DNA of 42,589 bases from an uncultured Clostridia bacterium (GTDB lineage: Bacteria > Bacillota > Clostridia > Oscillospirales > Acutalibacteraceae). Every line of letters starts with the position of its first letter. Within the stretch, counting starts at the first letter, position 1. Shown piece by piece: positions 9,421-16,671 of this stretch. Location of the stretch: positions 1 to 42,589 of the forward strand of contig CAMAZY010000023.1 of assembly GCA_945863885.1 (NCBI GenBank). The letters run 5' to 3'. The notes beneath the pieces are model-generated. The model ran no database searches. It was not told the origin of the DNA and saw nothing but the letters and a program-made list of their open reading frames with translations. The position numbers were made by a program, and so were the translations under genes.

Positions 9421-10617
9421 ATGAAACGGTTTATTGCTTTATTCCTGTGTTTGTTCACGGTATTCACCACGGTACAGATGTCGGCGTCTGCCTTGCCGAC
9501 AACCACGCTGACGCAGGCGGTTTCAAAGCCGGCGCAGGTTACCGGTGTAAAAGCCACGGCAGGCACGAACTATGTCACCCTTTCATGGGGCAAGGCTTCG
9601 GGTGCACAGAAGTATTATGTTTTCCGGTACAATGCAAGCAAGAAAAAGCACACCTATATCGGAAAAACAACAGCCACCTCGTATAAGGTTAGCTCCCTGA
9701 AGCAGAACACTTCCTATCAGTTTGCCGTTCAGTCGGCCAAAACCGTAAACGGAAAAGAGTATTACGGTAAGGTGTCGGCACCGGTATCCGTGAAAACCAA
9801 GAAAGCGTCGACGGTTGCGGCCGTAAGCGGACTGAAAATCACAACTTCGGGAAAGAGTGGCTATTTAAAACTCAGCTGGAATGAACAAAAGAACATAACC
9901 GGCTTTCAGGTTTACCGAAGCACGGGCGGAAAAAGCGGAACGTACCAAAAAATCGCAACGCTCAAAAGCAGTCAGGTAAGCTATGCCGATTCGGGTCTGA
10001 AAAGTTCAACACCGTATTATTATGCTGTCAGAGCGTATAAGAAGACAAGCGGCGGTTACACTTACAGCTCTTTTGCAAAGGTTGATTTGTCAACAAGAAT
10101 TACAAAGTCATATGTTAAAAAGAAAATTGAAAGGGCAAATTATCTGTGGCTCGGTTGGGTGAGTCACGGTTTTGCTGCGGCTGAAGATTTTGATTACAAA
10201 GATGTGATATCTGTATCTGGCGAAAAATATATAAGAATCAAGTCTAACGAATTTAAATCAATTGCACAGATGAAAGCAGAATTGGCAACTTGCTTTGGCG
10301 GAACGGCGAAACAGATGTACAATGATTACATAAAACACTACTACGTTGAGAAAAACGGAAAACTGTATGGAATAGAAGGACTTGGTGAGGGTGGAGATAT
10401 GAATCCAGATCGCTTGTCTTTGATAAATATAAAGCTTACTGATACATCTTGTAGTTTTGTTGTCAGAGGATTTTGCTCATGGGATCGGAGTTATGTAAGA
10501 GAAAGTGCCACTTGCAAACTTTACTATCGTAATGGTAATTGGGTTTACTTGAATGACTATCCGGAAATGTATCAAAATTTTGAAATGTATTTTGGAAATA
10601 TAAAATGGATTGATTAA
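9421..10617 (+). CDS. secreted protein with two FN3 domains and an unassigned C-terminal domain
   Basis: The 398-residue protein begins with a signal peptide (MKRFIALFLCLFTVF..., cleavage expected after about residue 24). Two fibronectin type III domains follow at about 36-127 and 133-225 (each with LSW, then a Y.F/Y.VR strand pattern). A C-terminal region of about 170 residues covers 226-398. The pattern there (W near the start, GEKYIRIKSNEF, then YYVEKNGKLYGIEG) recalls the IseA-type cell-wall endopeptidase inhibitor fold, but this is a weak impression. Codon use changes near 10090: the FN3 part resembles its neighbours and the C-terminal part is A+T-rich. The gene lies between leuD and leuB with a good GGAGG site, yet has no evident role in leucine synthesis. 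It could be an extracellular adhesin or cell-wall protein. Confidence 0.8.
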   Translation: MKRFIALFLCLFTVFTTVQMSASALPTTTLTQAVSKPAQVTGVKATAGTNYVTLSWGKASGAQKYYVFRYNASKKKHTYIGKTTATSYKVSSLKQNTSYQFAVQSAKTVNGKEYYGKVSAPVSVKTKKASTVAAVSGLKITTSGKSGYLKLSWNEQKNITGFQVYRSTGGKSGTYQKIATLKSSQVSYADSGLKSSTPYYYAVRAYKKTSGGYTYSSFAKVDLSTRITKSYVKKKIERANYLWLGWVSHGFAAAEDFDYKDVISVSGEKYIRIKSNEFKSIAQMKAELATCFGGTAKQMYNDYIKHYYVEKNGKLYGIEGLGEGGDMNPDRLSLINIKLTDTSCSFVVRGFCSWDRSYVRESATCKLYYRNGNWVYLNDYPEMYQNFEMYFGNIKWID

Positions 10618-10647
10618 TTTGTAAAATGTTTTTAATTGTTTTTTCAA

Positions 10648-10694
10648 ACCCTGCCCGGCTACAGCAGGGTGAAACAAAATGAAACTGTAGCCGG
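10648..10694 (+). promoter_or_regulatory. two overlapping hairpins before the leuB ribosome binding site
   Basis: Hairpin A is ACCCTGC (10648-10654) / GCAGGGT (10664-10670) with a 9-nt loop. Hairpin B is CCGGCTACAG (10655-10664) / CTGTAGCCGG (10685-10694), a perfect 10-bp pairing whose 5' arm is that same loop. The 3' arm of B touches the GGAAAGG ribosome binding site (10693-10699) of leuB. Both stems cannot form completely together because no linker is left, so they are alternatives or a partial pseudoknot. Confidence 0.55.
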
Positions 10695-10711
10695 AAAGGT
10701 AATGTGAAACT

Positions 10712-11785
10712 ATGGAATTCAAAATTGGACTTTTAAAGGGTGACGGCATCGGCCCCGAAATCGTTGACAGTGCTGTCAGAGTGCTTGAAACAATCGGTGA
10801 AAAATACGGTCACAAGTTCGACTTTACTCCGTATCTCATCGGCGGCTGTGCGATTGATGCGGTCGGCAAGCCGCTTCCCGAGGAAACCGTTTCGGGCTGT
10901 CTCGCATCTGACAGTGTGCTTTTGGGTGCCGTCGGCGGACCGAAGTGGGATACGCTTTCGGGCGATATGCGACCCGAAAAGGCGCTTTTAGGAATCCGTG
11001 CGGCGATGGAGCTGTTTACGAATCTTCGCCCGGCGAAGCTTTATCCGGCACTCAAGGGTGCCTGTCCGCTTCGTGAGGATCTTGTCGAAAAGGGCTTTGA
11101 CATTATGATTGTCCGTGAGCTTACGGGCGGCATCTATTTCGGCGAAAGAGGCTACCGTGAGGGCAAGTACGGCAAGGAAGCGTACGACACCGAATGTTAC
11201 AGCGTAACGGAAATTGAAAGAATCGCAAGAGTGGCCTGTGATACGGCGATGAAGCGCAATAAAAAGGTCATCAGCATCGACAAGGCGAACGTGCTCGAGT
11301 CGTCGAGACTGTGGAGAAAGGTGGTACACGAGGTTGCCGCCGAGTACCCTGAGGTCACCGTTACGGATATGCTTGTCGACAACGCCGCCATGCAGCTTGT
11401 CAGAAATCCGGGACAGTTTGACGTTGCCGTAACGTCGAATATGTTCGGTGATATTCTTTCCGATGAAGCGTCGCAGCTTACCGGTTCGATCGGTATGCTT
11501 CCGTCGGCGTCTCTTGGTGCGACAAAGAGAGGACTTTACGAGCCGATTCACGGCTCGGCACCCGATATTGCCGGAACAGGTAAGGCGAACCCGATTGCCA
11601 CGATTCTTTCGGCGGCGATGATGCTTCGCTATTCGTTCAACCTGACTGAAGAAGCGGACGCCATCGAAAAGGCGGTTGATGAAGTGCTGGAGGCCGGACT
11701 TCGCACGGCTGACCTTGTCGGCGACAGTGACGTCAAGCCGCTTTCCACGAACGAAATGACCGACGAAATTATCAAAAGAATCTGA
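10712..11785 (+). CDS. leuB: 3-isopropylmalate dehydrogenase
   Basis: The product oxidises and decarboxylates 3-isopropylmalate to 2-oxoisocaproate with NAD+, the last specific step before transamination to leucine. The 357 residues follow the LeuB pattern: GDGIGPEI near residue 10, the substrate-binding arginines in [10 protein letters not shown] and [11 protein letters not shown], and catalytic Tyr/Lys and Asp positions around DKANVLE and [11 protein letters not shown]. The NAD-binding [15 protein letters not shown] lies in the C-terminal part. Translation may be modulated by the competing hairpins at 10648-10694. A G+C-rich hairpin follows its stop codon and leads directly into the DUF815 gene. 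Confidence 0.96.
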   Translation: MEFKIGLLKGDGIGPEIVDSAVRVLETIGEKYGHKFDFTPYLIGGCAIDAVGKPLPEETVSGCLASDSVLLGAVGGPKWDTLSGDMRPEKALLGIRAAMELFTNLRPAKLYPALKGACPLREDLVEKGFDIMIVRELTGGIYFGERGYREGKYGKEAYDTECYSVTEIERIARVACDTAMKRNKKVISIDKANVLESSRLWRKVVHEVAAEYPEVTVTDMLVDNAAMQLVRNPGQFDVAVTSNMFGDILSDEASQLTGSIGMLPSASLGATKRGLYEPIHGSAPDIAGTGKANPIATILSAAMMLRYSFNLTEEADAIEKAVDEVLEAGLRTADLVGDSDVKPLSTNEMTDEIIKRI

Positions 11786-11791
11786 AAGGGA

Positions 11792-11813
11792 GGGAGCGGC
11801 TTTTGCGGCTCCC
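11792..11813 (+). terminator. hairpin after leuB, possible attenuator or RBS-masking structure
   Basis: GGGAGCGGC (11792-11800) and GCGGCTCCC (11805-11813) form a stem with one mismatch and a TTTT loop, followed by only three T residues. It covers part of the AAGGGAGG site and the TTG start at 11803. It could reduce read-through or translation of the DUF815 gene. Confidence 0.4.
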
Positions 11814-13020
11814 TTTACGGCGAAATAAAGTGACAGACAGAATCAAAAACATCACACTCCGACTGGCTTCGGTTGCGGTTTTCAAAGGCGTTGCCGGAAG
11901 CGAGGTCATGAAAAATCTGACCCGATTTCTGGAAAGTACGGGCGGCGAGATCGAAAAGACTGAACTTTATACCCGTTTTGTCCAAAGCCTGTACGCACAT
12001 GGCTGTGACCTTGGCAGGTATATGGCAAGGCGGCTTTATGAGGATGAAAACGAGTATATTCTTTTGCTCAGCGAGAAAAAGGATGTGCCGGACTGTATGA
12101 AAGAAGCGGTACAAAACGAACTCAGGCTGTTCGGCGAGATTTCAAACTTAGAGCCGGAAAGCCTGCTTGACTTTGCTTCGGACAAGACATTTTTGCCGAA
12201 ATTTGAAAACAGCGGCTTTGATTTCGAAAAAGAATATGCGAAAAAAATCGACCGTCTTTTTACGGATGGCTACGGTATTTATTCAAAGTATTTCATGTTC
12301 AACATCAAGGACGGCGGTGTTATTACGCCGCTTAAGAGTGCGGACAAAATCACGGTGGACGATCTCATCGGCTACGAAAGCGAGAGACAGAAGGTCATCG
12401 ACAACACGAAAGCCTTAGTTGACGGCAAGCCGGCGGCGAATATTCTTCTTTGCGGAGACGCCGGCACGGGCAAATCCTCGACCGTCAAAGCGGTTGCGAA
12501 TCTGTTCGCCTGCGAGGGTGTCCGGCTGATTGAGGTGCAAAAGCAGCAGCTGATGTATCTGCCGGTCATCATGGATGAGATTCATCATAACCCTCTGAAA
12601 TTCATCATCTTCATTGACGACCTGTCGTTCGGGAAGGAGGAAACCGGCTTCGGAACGCTCAAGGCGATTTTAGAGGGCTCGGCAAGCGCAAAGGCACTAA
12701 ACGCCGTCATATACGCCACGAGCAATCGCAGACACCTTGTCAAAGAGTCGTTTTCCGACCGTGACGGCGACGACATTCACCGCTCGGATACGATTCAGGA
12801 GCTGACCTCGCTTTCCGAACGCTTCGGGCTGACGATTCAGTATTCGAAGCCGAATAAGCCGCTTTATCTGCAGATTGTCAGGAGTCTTGCGGAAAAAAGA
12901 GGGCTTGCAATCGACGAAAAGGAGCTTGAAATCAAGGCGGAGGCGTTTGCGCTTCGTAAGGGCGGACGCTCGGCAAGAGGAGCCAGACAGTTTGTCGACT
13001 CTCTGGTGTCGATGGGCTGA
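11803..13020 (+). CDS. AAA+ ATPase of the DUF815 family
   Basis: The 405-residue product is a predicted cytosolic ATPase of the DUF815 (COG2607) family, whose function is not established. Walker A is GDAGTGKS at about 218-225, Walker B is FIIFIDD at about 267-273, and an Arg-rich sensor region ATSNRRHL lies near 308-315. A C-terminal helical lid with RSARGARQFVDSL completes it. The N-terminal 200 residues are helical and family-specific. TTG 11803 has AAGGGAGG at 9 nt; an in-frame GTG at 11830 gives MTDRIKNITLRL, which looks more like the usual family N-terminus but has no good site. It sits 17 nt after leuB and is followed by a terminator, so it is probably the last gene of the leucine operon. 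Confidence 0.85.
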   Translation: MRLPLRRNKVTDRIKNITLRLASVAVFKGVAGSEVMKNLTRFLESTGGEIEKTELYTRFVQSLYAHGCDLGRYMARRLYEDENEYILLLSEKKDVPDCMKEAVQNELRLFGEISNLEPESLLDFASDKTFLPKFENSGFDFEKEYAKKIDRLFTDGYGIYSKYFMFNIKDGGVITPLKSADKITVDDLIGYESERQKVIDNTKALVDGKPAANILLCGDAGTGKSSTVKAVANLFACEGVRLIEVQKQQLMYLPVIMDEIHHNPLKFIIFIDDLSFGKEETGFGTLKAILEGSASAKALNAVIYATSNRRHLVKESFSDRDGDDIHRSDTIQELTSLSERFGLTIQYSKPNKPLYLQIVRSLAEKRGLAIDEKELEIKAEAFALRKGGRSARGARQFVDSLVSMG

Positions 13021-13041
13021 CAAACAGATTCAAAAGAATAT

Positions 13042-13081
13042 GCACCCGACTGCAAGCAAACGGTCGGGTGCTGTTTGTTTG
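13042..13081 (+). terminator. terminator closing the leu/ilv operon
   Basis: GCACCCGAC (13042-13050) / GTCGGGTGC (13063-13071) form a perfect 9-bp stem followed by TGTTTGTTTG. The 16 nt at 13066-13081 are identical to 14362-14377, in the terminator on the other side of the next gene. Confidence 0.75.
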
Positions 13082-13123
13082 GGTTGGGGTTGTCCCCGAC
13101 ACGAGACAACGCAGAAATTACTA

Positions 13124-13153
13124 TTGACATTCAGCGGGGAATTTTGCTAAAAT
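13124..13153 (+). promoter_or_regulatory. sigma-A promoter of the zinc-ribbon gene
   Basis: TTGACA at 13124-13129 and an extended -10, TGCTAAAAT (hexamer 13148-13153), are separated by 18 bp. The start would lie near 13160, and AGGAGG precedes the ATG at 13212. Confidence 0.75.
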
Positions 13154-13211
13154 AGCATGGACAAACAGGAAAACACAATTTCAAATACGATTAAAAAAAC
13201 AGGAGGCAATT

Positions 13212-14321
13212 ATGTTTTGCGGAAAATGCGGAAAAGAAATAGCGAACGATCAGAAGTTTTGTATGTACTGCGGGGCCGAAACCGGTATCGCCCCGATGGT
13301 GCCTCAACAAGAGATACCGAACAGTGAGGCAACCGAAGAAAACAGCAAAAAGAGCCGGAAAAAGAAAGGCGGCAATAAAAAGCACAAGGCTGTGCGTGTC
13401 GTGATCCCGGTGTTGGTTTTCCTCGTGGTTGCTGCGGCGGCTGTCGGTGTGGCGGTACATTTTCTGAATCCGGAGGAAGAGTACTACCTGGCAAAATCCG
13501 TTTCATACGGACTTGTCGATTATGACGATCCGGGCAAGGGATTGGAAGTTCAAAGTTTAATCGAGTACAGAGAGGATGGTCAGATCATTCGCCAAAAATC
13601 AGAATATACTGTTACCGAATACTCATATGATGAAAACAACCATGTTTCTTCGGTTAAACTATATGACAAAGATGCCGGCGAAACCTATTCATTCAGTGTG
13701 ACATACGAGGAAATAGACGGAGCTTCTATAGGGAAAACGAATGTTGTATCTGAGAGTGATGGAGATTCAGTGTATAAGGAATATCACTATAACAGTGAAA
13801 ACAGATTGATATATACCGCTACATACAACAATAACGAACTTTTTGAATATGAGAAGACAGAGTACAACCAGAATGGTGATGTCAAGATGGTTGAAAGCGA
13901 TGGAAAGCATCCTTTTAAAAGCATTGCAGAATATGACGATGACGGAAATATAACATCTGTGACATATTATGATGATAACGGAGAGCTGTATGATAAGTAT
14001 GAGTATGAATATAAAGATAATAAGCTATATAAATTTACGAACTATGGAATTTCAGAGGTTGTATTAAACAAAGAGGAAGGTAATAAAACAGAATATATAT
14101 GTTATGACGGAGATAACAATATAGAAGGATATATGGTTCTAATACATGATGATAACGATCATGTGATTATGCAGGAGTATTTTGATGAGAACCATAATCG
14201 TACAAACAATTACGCCACAAACAAATATGATGAGAACGGAAATTGTATCTTGTCTGAGAATTATCAGGACGGCTCGATTTATTCAAAAACAGAATCCACA
14301 TACGCATTGAAGAAAAAATAA
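13212..14321 (+). CDS. zinc-ribbon membrane protein with YD-like repeat ectodomain
   Basis: The 369-residue protein starts with a double CxxC zinc ribbon (C3, C6, C17, C20). A charged Lys-rich linker (about 45-60) and one transmembrane helix (about 62-84) follow, then a long region predicted to lie outside the membrane. That region repeats a Y-D/E-E/D-N/D-G-N-(I/C) motif (for example EYDDDGNITSVTYYDD and NKYDENGNC), reminiscent of RHS/YD repeats. No function can be named. Cytosolic zinc ribbon plus ectodomain suggests sensing or surface binding (inference). From about 13550 the gene becomes strongly A+T-rich compared with its 5' end and its neighbours, suggesting a transferred or exchanged C-terminal part. 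It has its own promoter, an AGGAGG site and a terminator. Confidence 0.75.
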   Translation: MFCGKCGKEIANDQKFCMYCGAETGIAPMVPQQEIPNSEATEENSKKSRKKKGGNKKHKAVRVVIPVLVFLVVAAAAVGVAVHFLNPEEEYYLAKSVSYGLVDYDDPGKGLEVQSLIEYREDGQIIRQKSEYTVTEYSYDENNHVSSVKLYDKDAGETYSFSVTYEEIDGASIGKTNVVSESDGDSVYKEYHYNSENRLIYTATYNNNELFEYEKTEYNQNGDVKMVESDGKHPFKSIAEYDDDGNITSVTYYDDNGELYDKYEYEYKDNKLYKFTNYGISEVVLNKEEGNKTEYICYDGDNNIEGYMVLIHDDNDHVIMQEYFDENHNRTNNYATNKYDENGNCILSENYQDGSIYSKTESTYALKKK

Positions 14322-14344
14322 AGCCTGACCGCACAAAAAACGAA

Positions 14345-14377
14345 AACAGCACCCGGTGAGTGGGTGCTGTTTGTTTG
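14345..14377. terminator. bidirectional terminator between convergent genes
   Basis: AACAGCACCC (14345-14354) / GGGTGCTGTT (14362-14371) form a perfect 10-bp stem with a 7-nt loop. T-rich sequence follows on the + strand, and A-rich sequence precedes it, serving the reverse-strand gene that ends at 14395. Confidence 0.8.
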
Positions 14378-14394
14378 CTTGTGGTTTTTTTACC

Positions 14395-15063
14395 TTATCC
14401 GTTCGTCTGCGGCTCTCCGGCGAGCATTTTATATCTCGGCATGCTTTGAAGAATCACTCTGCCCGGGCCGGTGACAACCGTATTGAACAGTCCTTCTCCG
14501 CCGAGAAGGGCATTTTTTACGCCCTCAACGGCAACAATATCCATGGAGCACGTTGCCGACATGGCGGCAAGATAGCCCGTGTCAACAATCATGGACTGAC
14601 CGGGGGCAAGATTGTATTCGCAGGCATAGCCGTCAATCTCGATGAAAGCAAGGCCGTTGCCCGAAAGCTTTTGCATAATAAAGCCCTCTCCGCCAAACAT
14701 ACCGGCCCCGAGCTTCTTTTTGAAAAAGGTCGAAAGCTCGACGGTCATTTCACTTGCTAAAAATCCGCTCTTCTGAACGACCAGCGGATTGTCGGGCGTA
14801 ATCTGAAAGGCTTTGATGGAGCCGGGGAAGCTTGACGCAAAGGCGATCTGTCCCGGTCCGCCCATAGCGGTGTAAATATTCTGGAAAATTGATTCGCCCG
14901 AAAAAACACGGCCGAACGCTTTGCCGAGGCTTGTGCCCTTGGTGGTCATTTTCATGTTGGGACTCATCCAGCTCATGCTGCCTCTTTCGGTGATAACCGA
15001 TTCGTTCGGCGCAAGATTACAGATGACGACCGGAAGCGGTTCGCCGACAATATTGTAATTCAT
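14395..15063 (-). CDS. AIM24 / TIGR00266-family protein
   Basis: The 222-residue product matches the bacterial AIM24-like family (TIGR00266), a beta-helical protein of unknown biochemical role named after a yeast mitochondrial biogenesis factor. Visible family features are the N-terminal beta-strand opening (MNYNIVGEPLPVV), NESVITERGSMSWM near 20-34, Gly-rich turns such as GGPGQIAFASSFPG near 70-82, GMFGGEGFIMQKL near 120-132, and PGRVILQSMPR near the end. No signal peptide or transmembrane helix is evident. AAAGGAG precedes the ATG at 15063 and a sigma-A promoter lies upstream (15113-15141), so it is likely monocistronic. The shared terminator region separates it from the convergent zinc-ribbon gene. 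Confidence 0.85.
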   Translation of the reverse strand: MNYNIVGEPLPVVICNLAPNESVITERGSMSWMSPNMKMTTKGTSLGKAFGRVFSGESIFQNIYTAMGGPGQIAFASSFPGSIKAFQITPDNPLVVQKSGFLASEMTVELSTFFKKKLGAGMFGGEGFIMQKLSGNGLAFIEIDGYACEYNLAPGQSMIVDTGYLAAMSATCSMDIVAVEGVKNALLGGEGLFNTVVTGPGRVILQSMPRYKMLAGEPQTNG

Positions 15064-15112
15064 AGGTTGTTCTCCTTTTCTTTTACTTTACAGCTTTATA
15101 CTGCTTACTATA

Positions 15113-15141
15113 AATATATACGAAATGCTTGCGCTTTTCAA
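15113..15141 (-). promoter_or_regulatory. sigma-A promoter of the AIM24-family gene
   Basis: On the reverse strand, TTGAAA (15136-15141) and TATATT (15113-15118) are separated by 17 bp, about 50 nt upstream of the ATG at 15063. Confidence 0.6.
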
Positions 15142-15160
15142 GACAAAATACGAAATAATA

Positions 15161-15191
15161 AAAAAATAACGGCTCCCATTATGAAAGCCGT
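15161..15191 (-). terminator. terminator of the 44-residue small ORF
   Basis: ACGGCT (15169-15174) and AGCCGT (15186-15191) form the stem. On the reverse strand it is followed by TTATTTTTTTATT, a good T-tract. Confidence 0.7.
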
Positions 15192-15212
15192 CGGTTTTTA
15201 ATGAAATAGCTT

Positions 15213-15347
15213 TTATTTCTCGGTCGGCAAAATCTCTTCAGGAACAACCGAGTTGACGATTTCCTTGATCTTGTCTCCGAGGGTATAAAAGAAGTTGAAA
15301 AAGAATGCCCAGATGTGATCAAGCATATCCAATAATTCTTGTGCCAT
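15213..15347 (-). CDS. 44-residue small protein, probably membrane-associated
   Basis: A short reading frame starts at ATG 15345-15347 and ends at TAA 15213-15215. Its product starts MAQELLDMLDHIWAFFFNFF and ends EEILPTEK. The middle is rich in aromatic residues (FFFNFFY) and could form an amphipathic or short membrane-inserted helix; the tail is acidic with prolines. Support for a real gene is strong context: a perfect AGGAGG at 15357-15362, a consensus promoter at 15390-15418, and a terminator at 15161-15191 directly after the stop. It looks like a stand-alone transcription unit. No homologue was recognised. A longer overlapping frame on the same strand (15179-15472) has no ribosome binding site and is rejected. 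Confidence 0.75.
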   Translation of the reverse strand: MAQELLDMLDHIWAFFFNFFYTLGDKIKEIVNSVVPEEILPTEK

Positions 15348-15389
15348 AATGTATTCCTCCTGTTTATGATTGATATTTTATCTGATGTC

Positions 15390-15418
15390 ATTATAGCATA
15401 TTGTAAACAATTTGTAAA
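15390..15418 (-). promoter_or_regulatory. strong sigma-A promoter of the small ORF
   Basis: On the reverse strand, TTTACA (15413-15418), a 17-bp spacer, and an extended -10, TGCTATAAT (hexamer 15390-15395). The start would be near 15383, about 35 nt before the ATG. Confidence 0.75.
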
Positions 15419-15537
15419 GTGAAAATGACAAAAGACTGAAAACTTCCCGGGATAGTTCAGCTTTTTTCTCAATTGATATTTTCAAGTGCTGATTCGGTAG
15501 TATAATTTGAAATCATATTGTTCCCGGAGGTGAAAAA

Positions 15538-16671
15538 ATGTTTGCGATTTCTTTCAGTTATAAAACGTCCGGCGCCGAAGACAGACAATGCTTTTCATTT
15601 GATTCCGAGACAACTGAAGAGCTTTTGACAAGCCTTGCGCTTTCGTCGGTTCCGCAGGCGGTTTATCTTTTTACCTGCAACCGTGTTGAGCTTTATGCGA
15701 CGGGGGACGCCTGCCGGGCGCTTGATGTGCTTTGCGGCTTTGCCGGAAAAAATGCGGACGAGGTCAAAAGCAAGGTTCTGATTTTCGAGGGAAAAAGCGC
15801 AGTCAGACATCTCTTCCGGGTGACCGGCGGCTTCGAATCGATGGTGGTCGGCGAGGACGAAATCTTAGGTCAGGTGAAAAAGGCATACTTTTTTTCAAAA
15901 GACAGGGGCTTTACCGATTATGAACTGAATACGGTTTTTCAGTCGGCAATCAAGGACGCCAAACGGATTAAAACCGAAACCCTGCTTTCGAAGTCGTCTG
16001 TTTCCGTCGCTTCCCTTGCCGCAAGCTATTGCAAAAGCTTTCTTCCGGGCAAAAAGACCGTTCTTGTAATCGGCGCTTCGGGCGATACGGGGCGGACGGC
16101 GGTGAAAAATCTTTTGTCCTACGGAACGGACGAATTCGAAATTTATGCCGCCGTCAGACGGAATCCTTTTTTTGAAAAGGGTGTGCTTTCGGCCGATTAC
16201 GGCCGGCGGTACGAGTATGCGGATAAGGCGGATATCATCATCAGCGCAACGAAAAGCCCTCATTTTACGGTCGTCAGAAACGAATGGCAAAAAAAATCAA
16301 GAACCGAAAAGCCGAGATTGTTTGTGGATTTAAGCGCCGTACACGATATCGACCCGGAAATAGCTTTACTTCCGGACACGAAGCTGATTACAATCGATGA
16401 TTTCGAAAAAATCGCAAGAAGCAACAACGAGCAAAAGAAGAACGAGCTTCCTTTTGCCGAGCGGATTTTAGACAGTGAGCTTGATTCGCTTTATAAGGAA
16501 CTGTCGTTTCACCGCTTTTTTTCGGAGCATCGGGAACGGCTGACGAACAATCCCGTGTTTCTCGGCTTTTTATATAAGTTCCGTGACACAAGCACAAGCG
16601 ATGAATTTGACTCGTTTTTAGGCGTAATGGAAAGGGCGGTGAAAAACGGTGACACTTTTCCCGTTTTTTGA
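15538..16671 (+). CDS. hemA: glutamyl-tRNA reductase
   Basis: The enzyme reduces glutamyl-tRNA to glutamate-1-semialdehyde with NADPH, the entry to tetrapyrrole synthesis by the C5 route. The catalytic cysteine is C47 in FTCNRVE. The substrate region GGFESMVVGEDEILGQVK (about 95-112) and the Rossmann motif VIGASGDTGRTAVKNLL (about 178-194; GASGDTG in place of the usual GAGEMG) follow. At 377 residues it is shorter than typical GluTR (about 410-450), the loss being in the C-terminal dimerisation helices. GGAGG precedes the ATG. A TATAAT box lies at 15501-15506, but no convincing -35 is spaced to it. First gene of a six-gene cluster; it overlaps the next gene by 23 nt. Confidence 0.92.
   Translation: MFAISFSYKTSGAEDRQCFSFDSETTEELLTSLALSSVPQAVYLFTCNRVELYATGDACRALDVLCGFAGKNADEVKSKVLIFEGKSAVRHLFRVTGGFESMVVGEDEILGQVKKAYFFSKDRGFTDYELNTVFQSAIKDAKRIKTETLLSKSSVSVASLAASYCKSFLPGKKTVLVIGASGDTGRTAVKNLLSYGTDEFEIYAAVRRNPFFEKGVLSADYGRRYEYADKADIIISATKSPHFTVVRNEWQKKSRTEKPRLFVDLSAVHDIDPEIALLPDTKLITIDDFEKIARSNNEQKKNELPFAERILDSELDSLYKELSFHRFFSEHRERLTNNPVFLGFLYKFRDTSTSDEFDSFLGVMERAVKNGDTFPVF

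Noticed and set aside
10648-10694. preQ1- or SAM-type pseudoknot riboswitch before leuB
   Set aside because: No match to the conserved loop and tail sequences of those classes; kept only as an unassigned structure.
13086-13110. Hairpins GGGG/CCCC and GTTGTC/GACAAC near the zinc-ribbon promoter as an operator
   Set aside because: Two short competing stems, no resemblance to a known operator and upstream of the -35; too weak to call.
15179-15472. 97-codon reverse-strand frame
   Set aside because: Overlaps the promoter of the 44-codon ORF, has no ribosome binding site, and its Ser/Arg-rich translation looks like noise; the other frame with AGGAGG is preferred.
15473-15506. hemA promoter TTGATA ... 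TATAAT
   Set aside because: Spacer is 22 bp, outside the usual 16-18; only the -10 is convincing.
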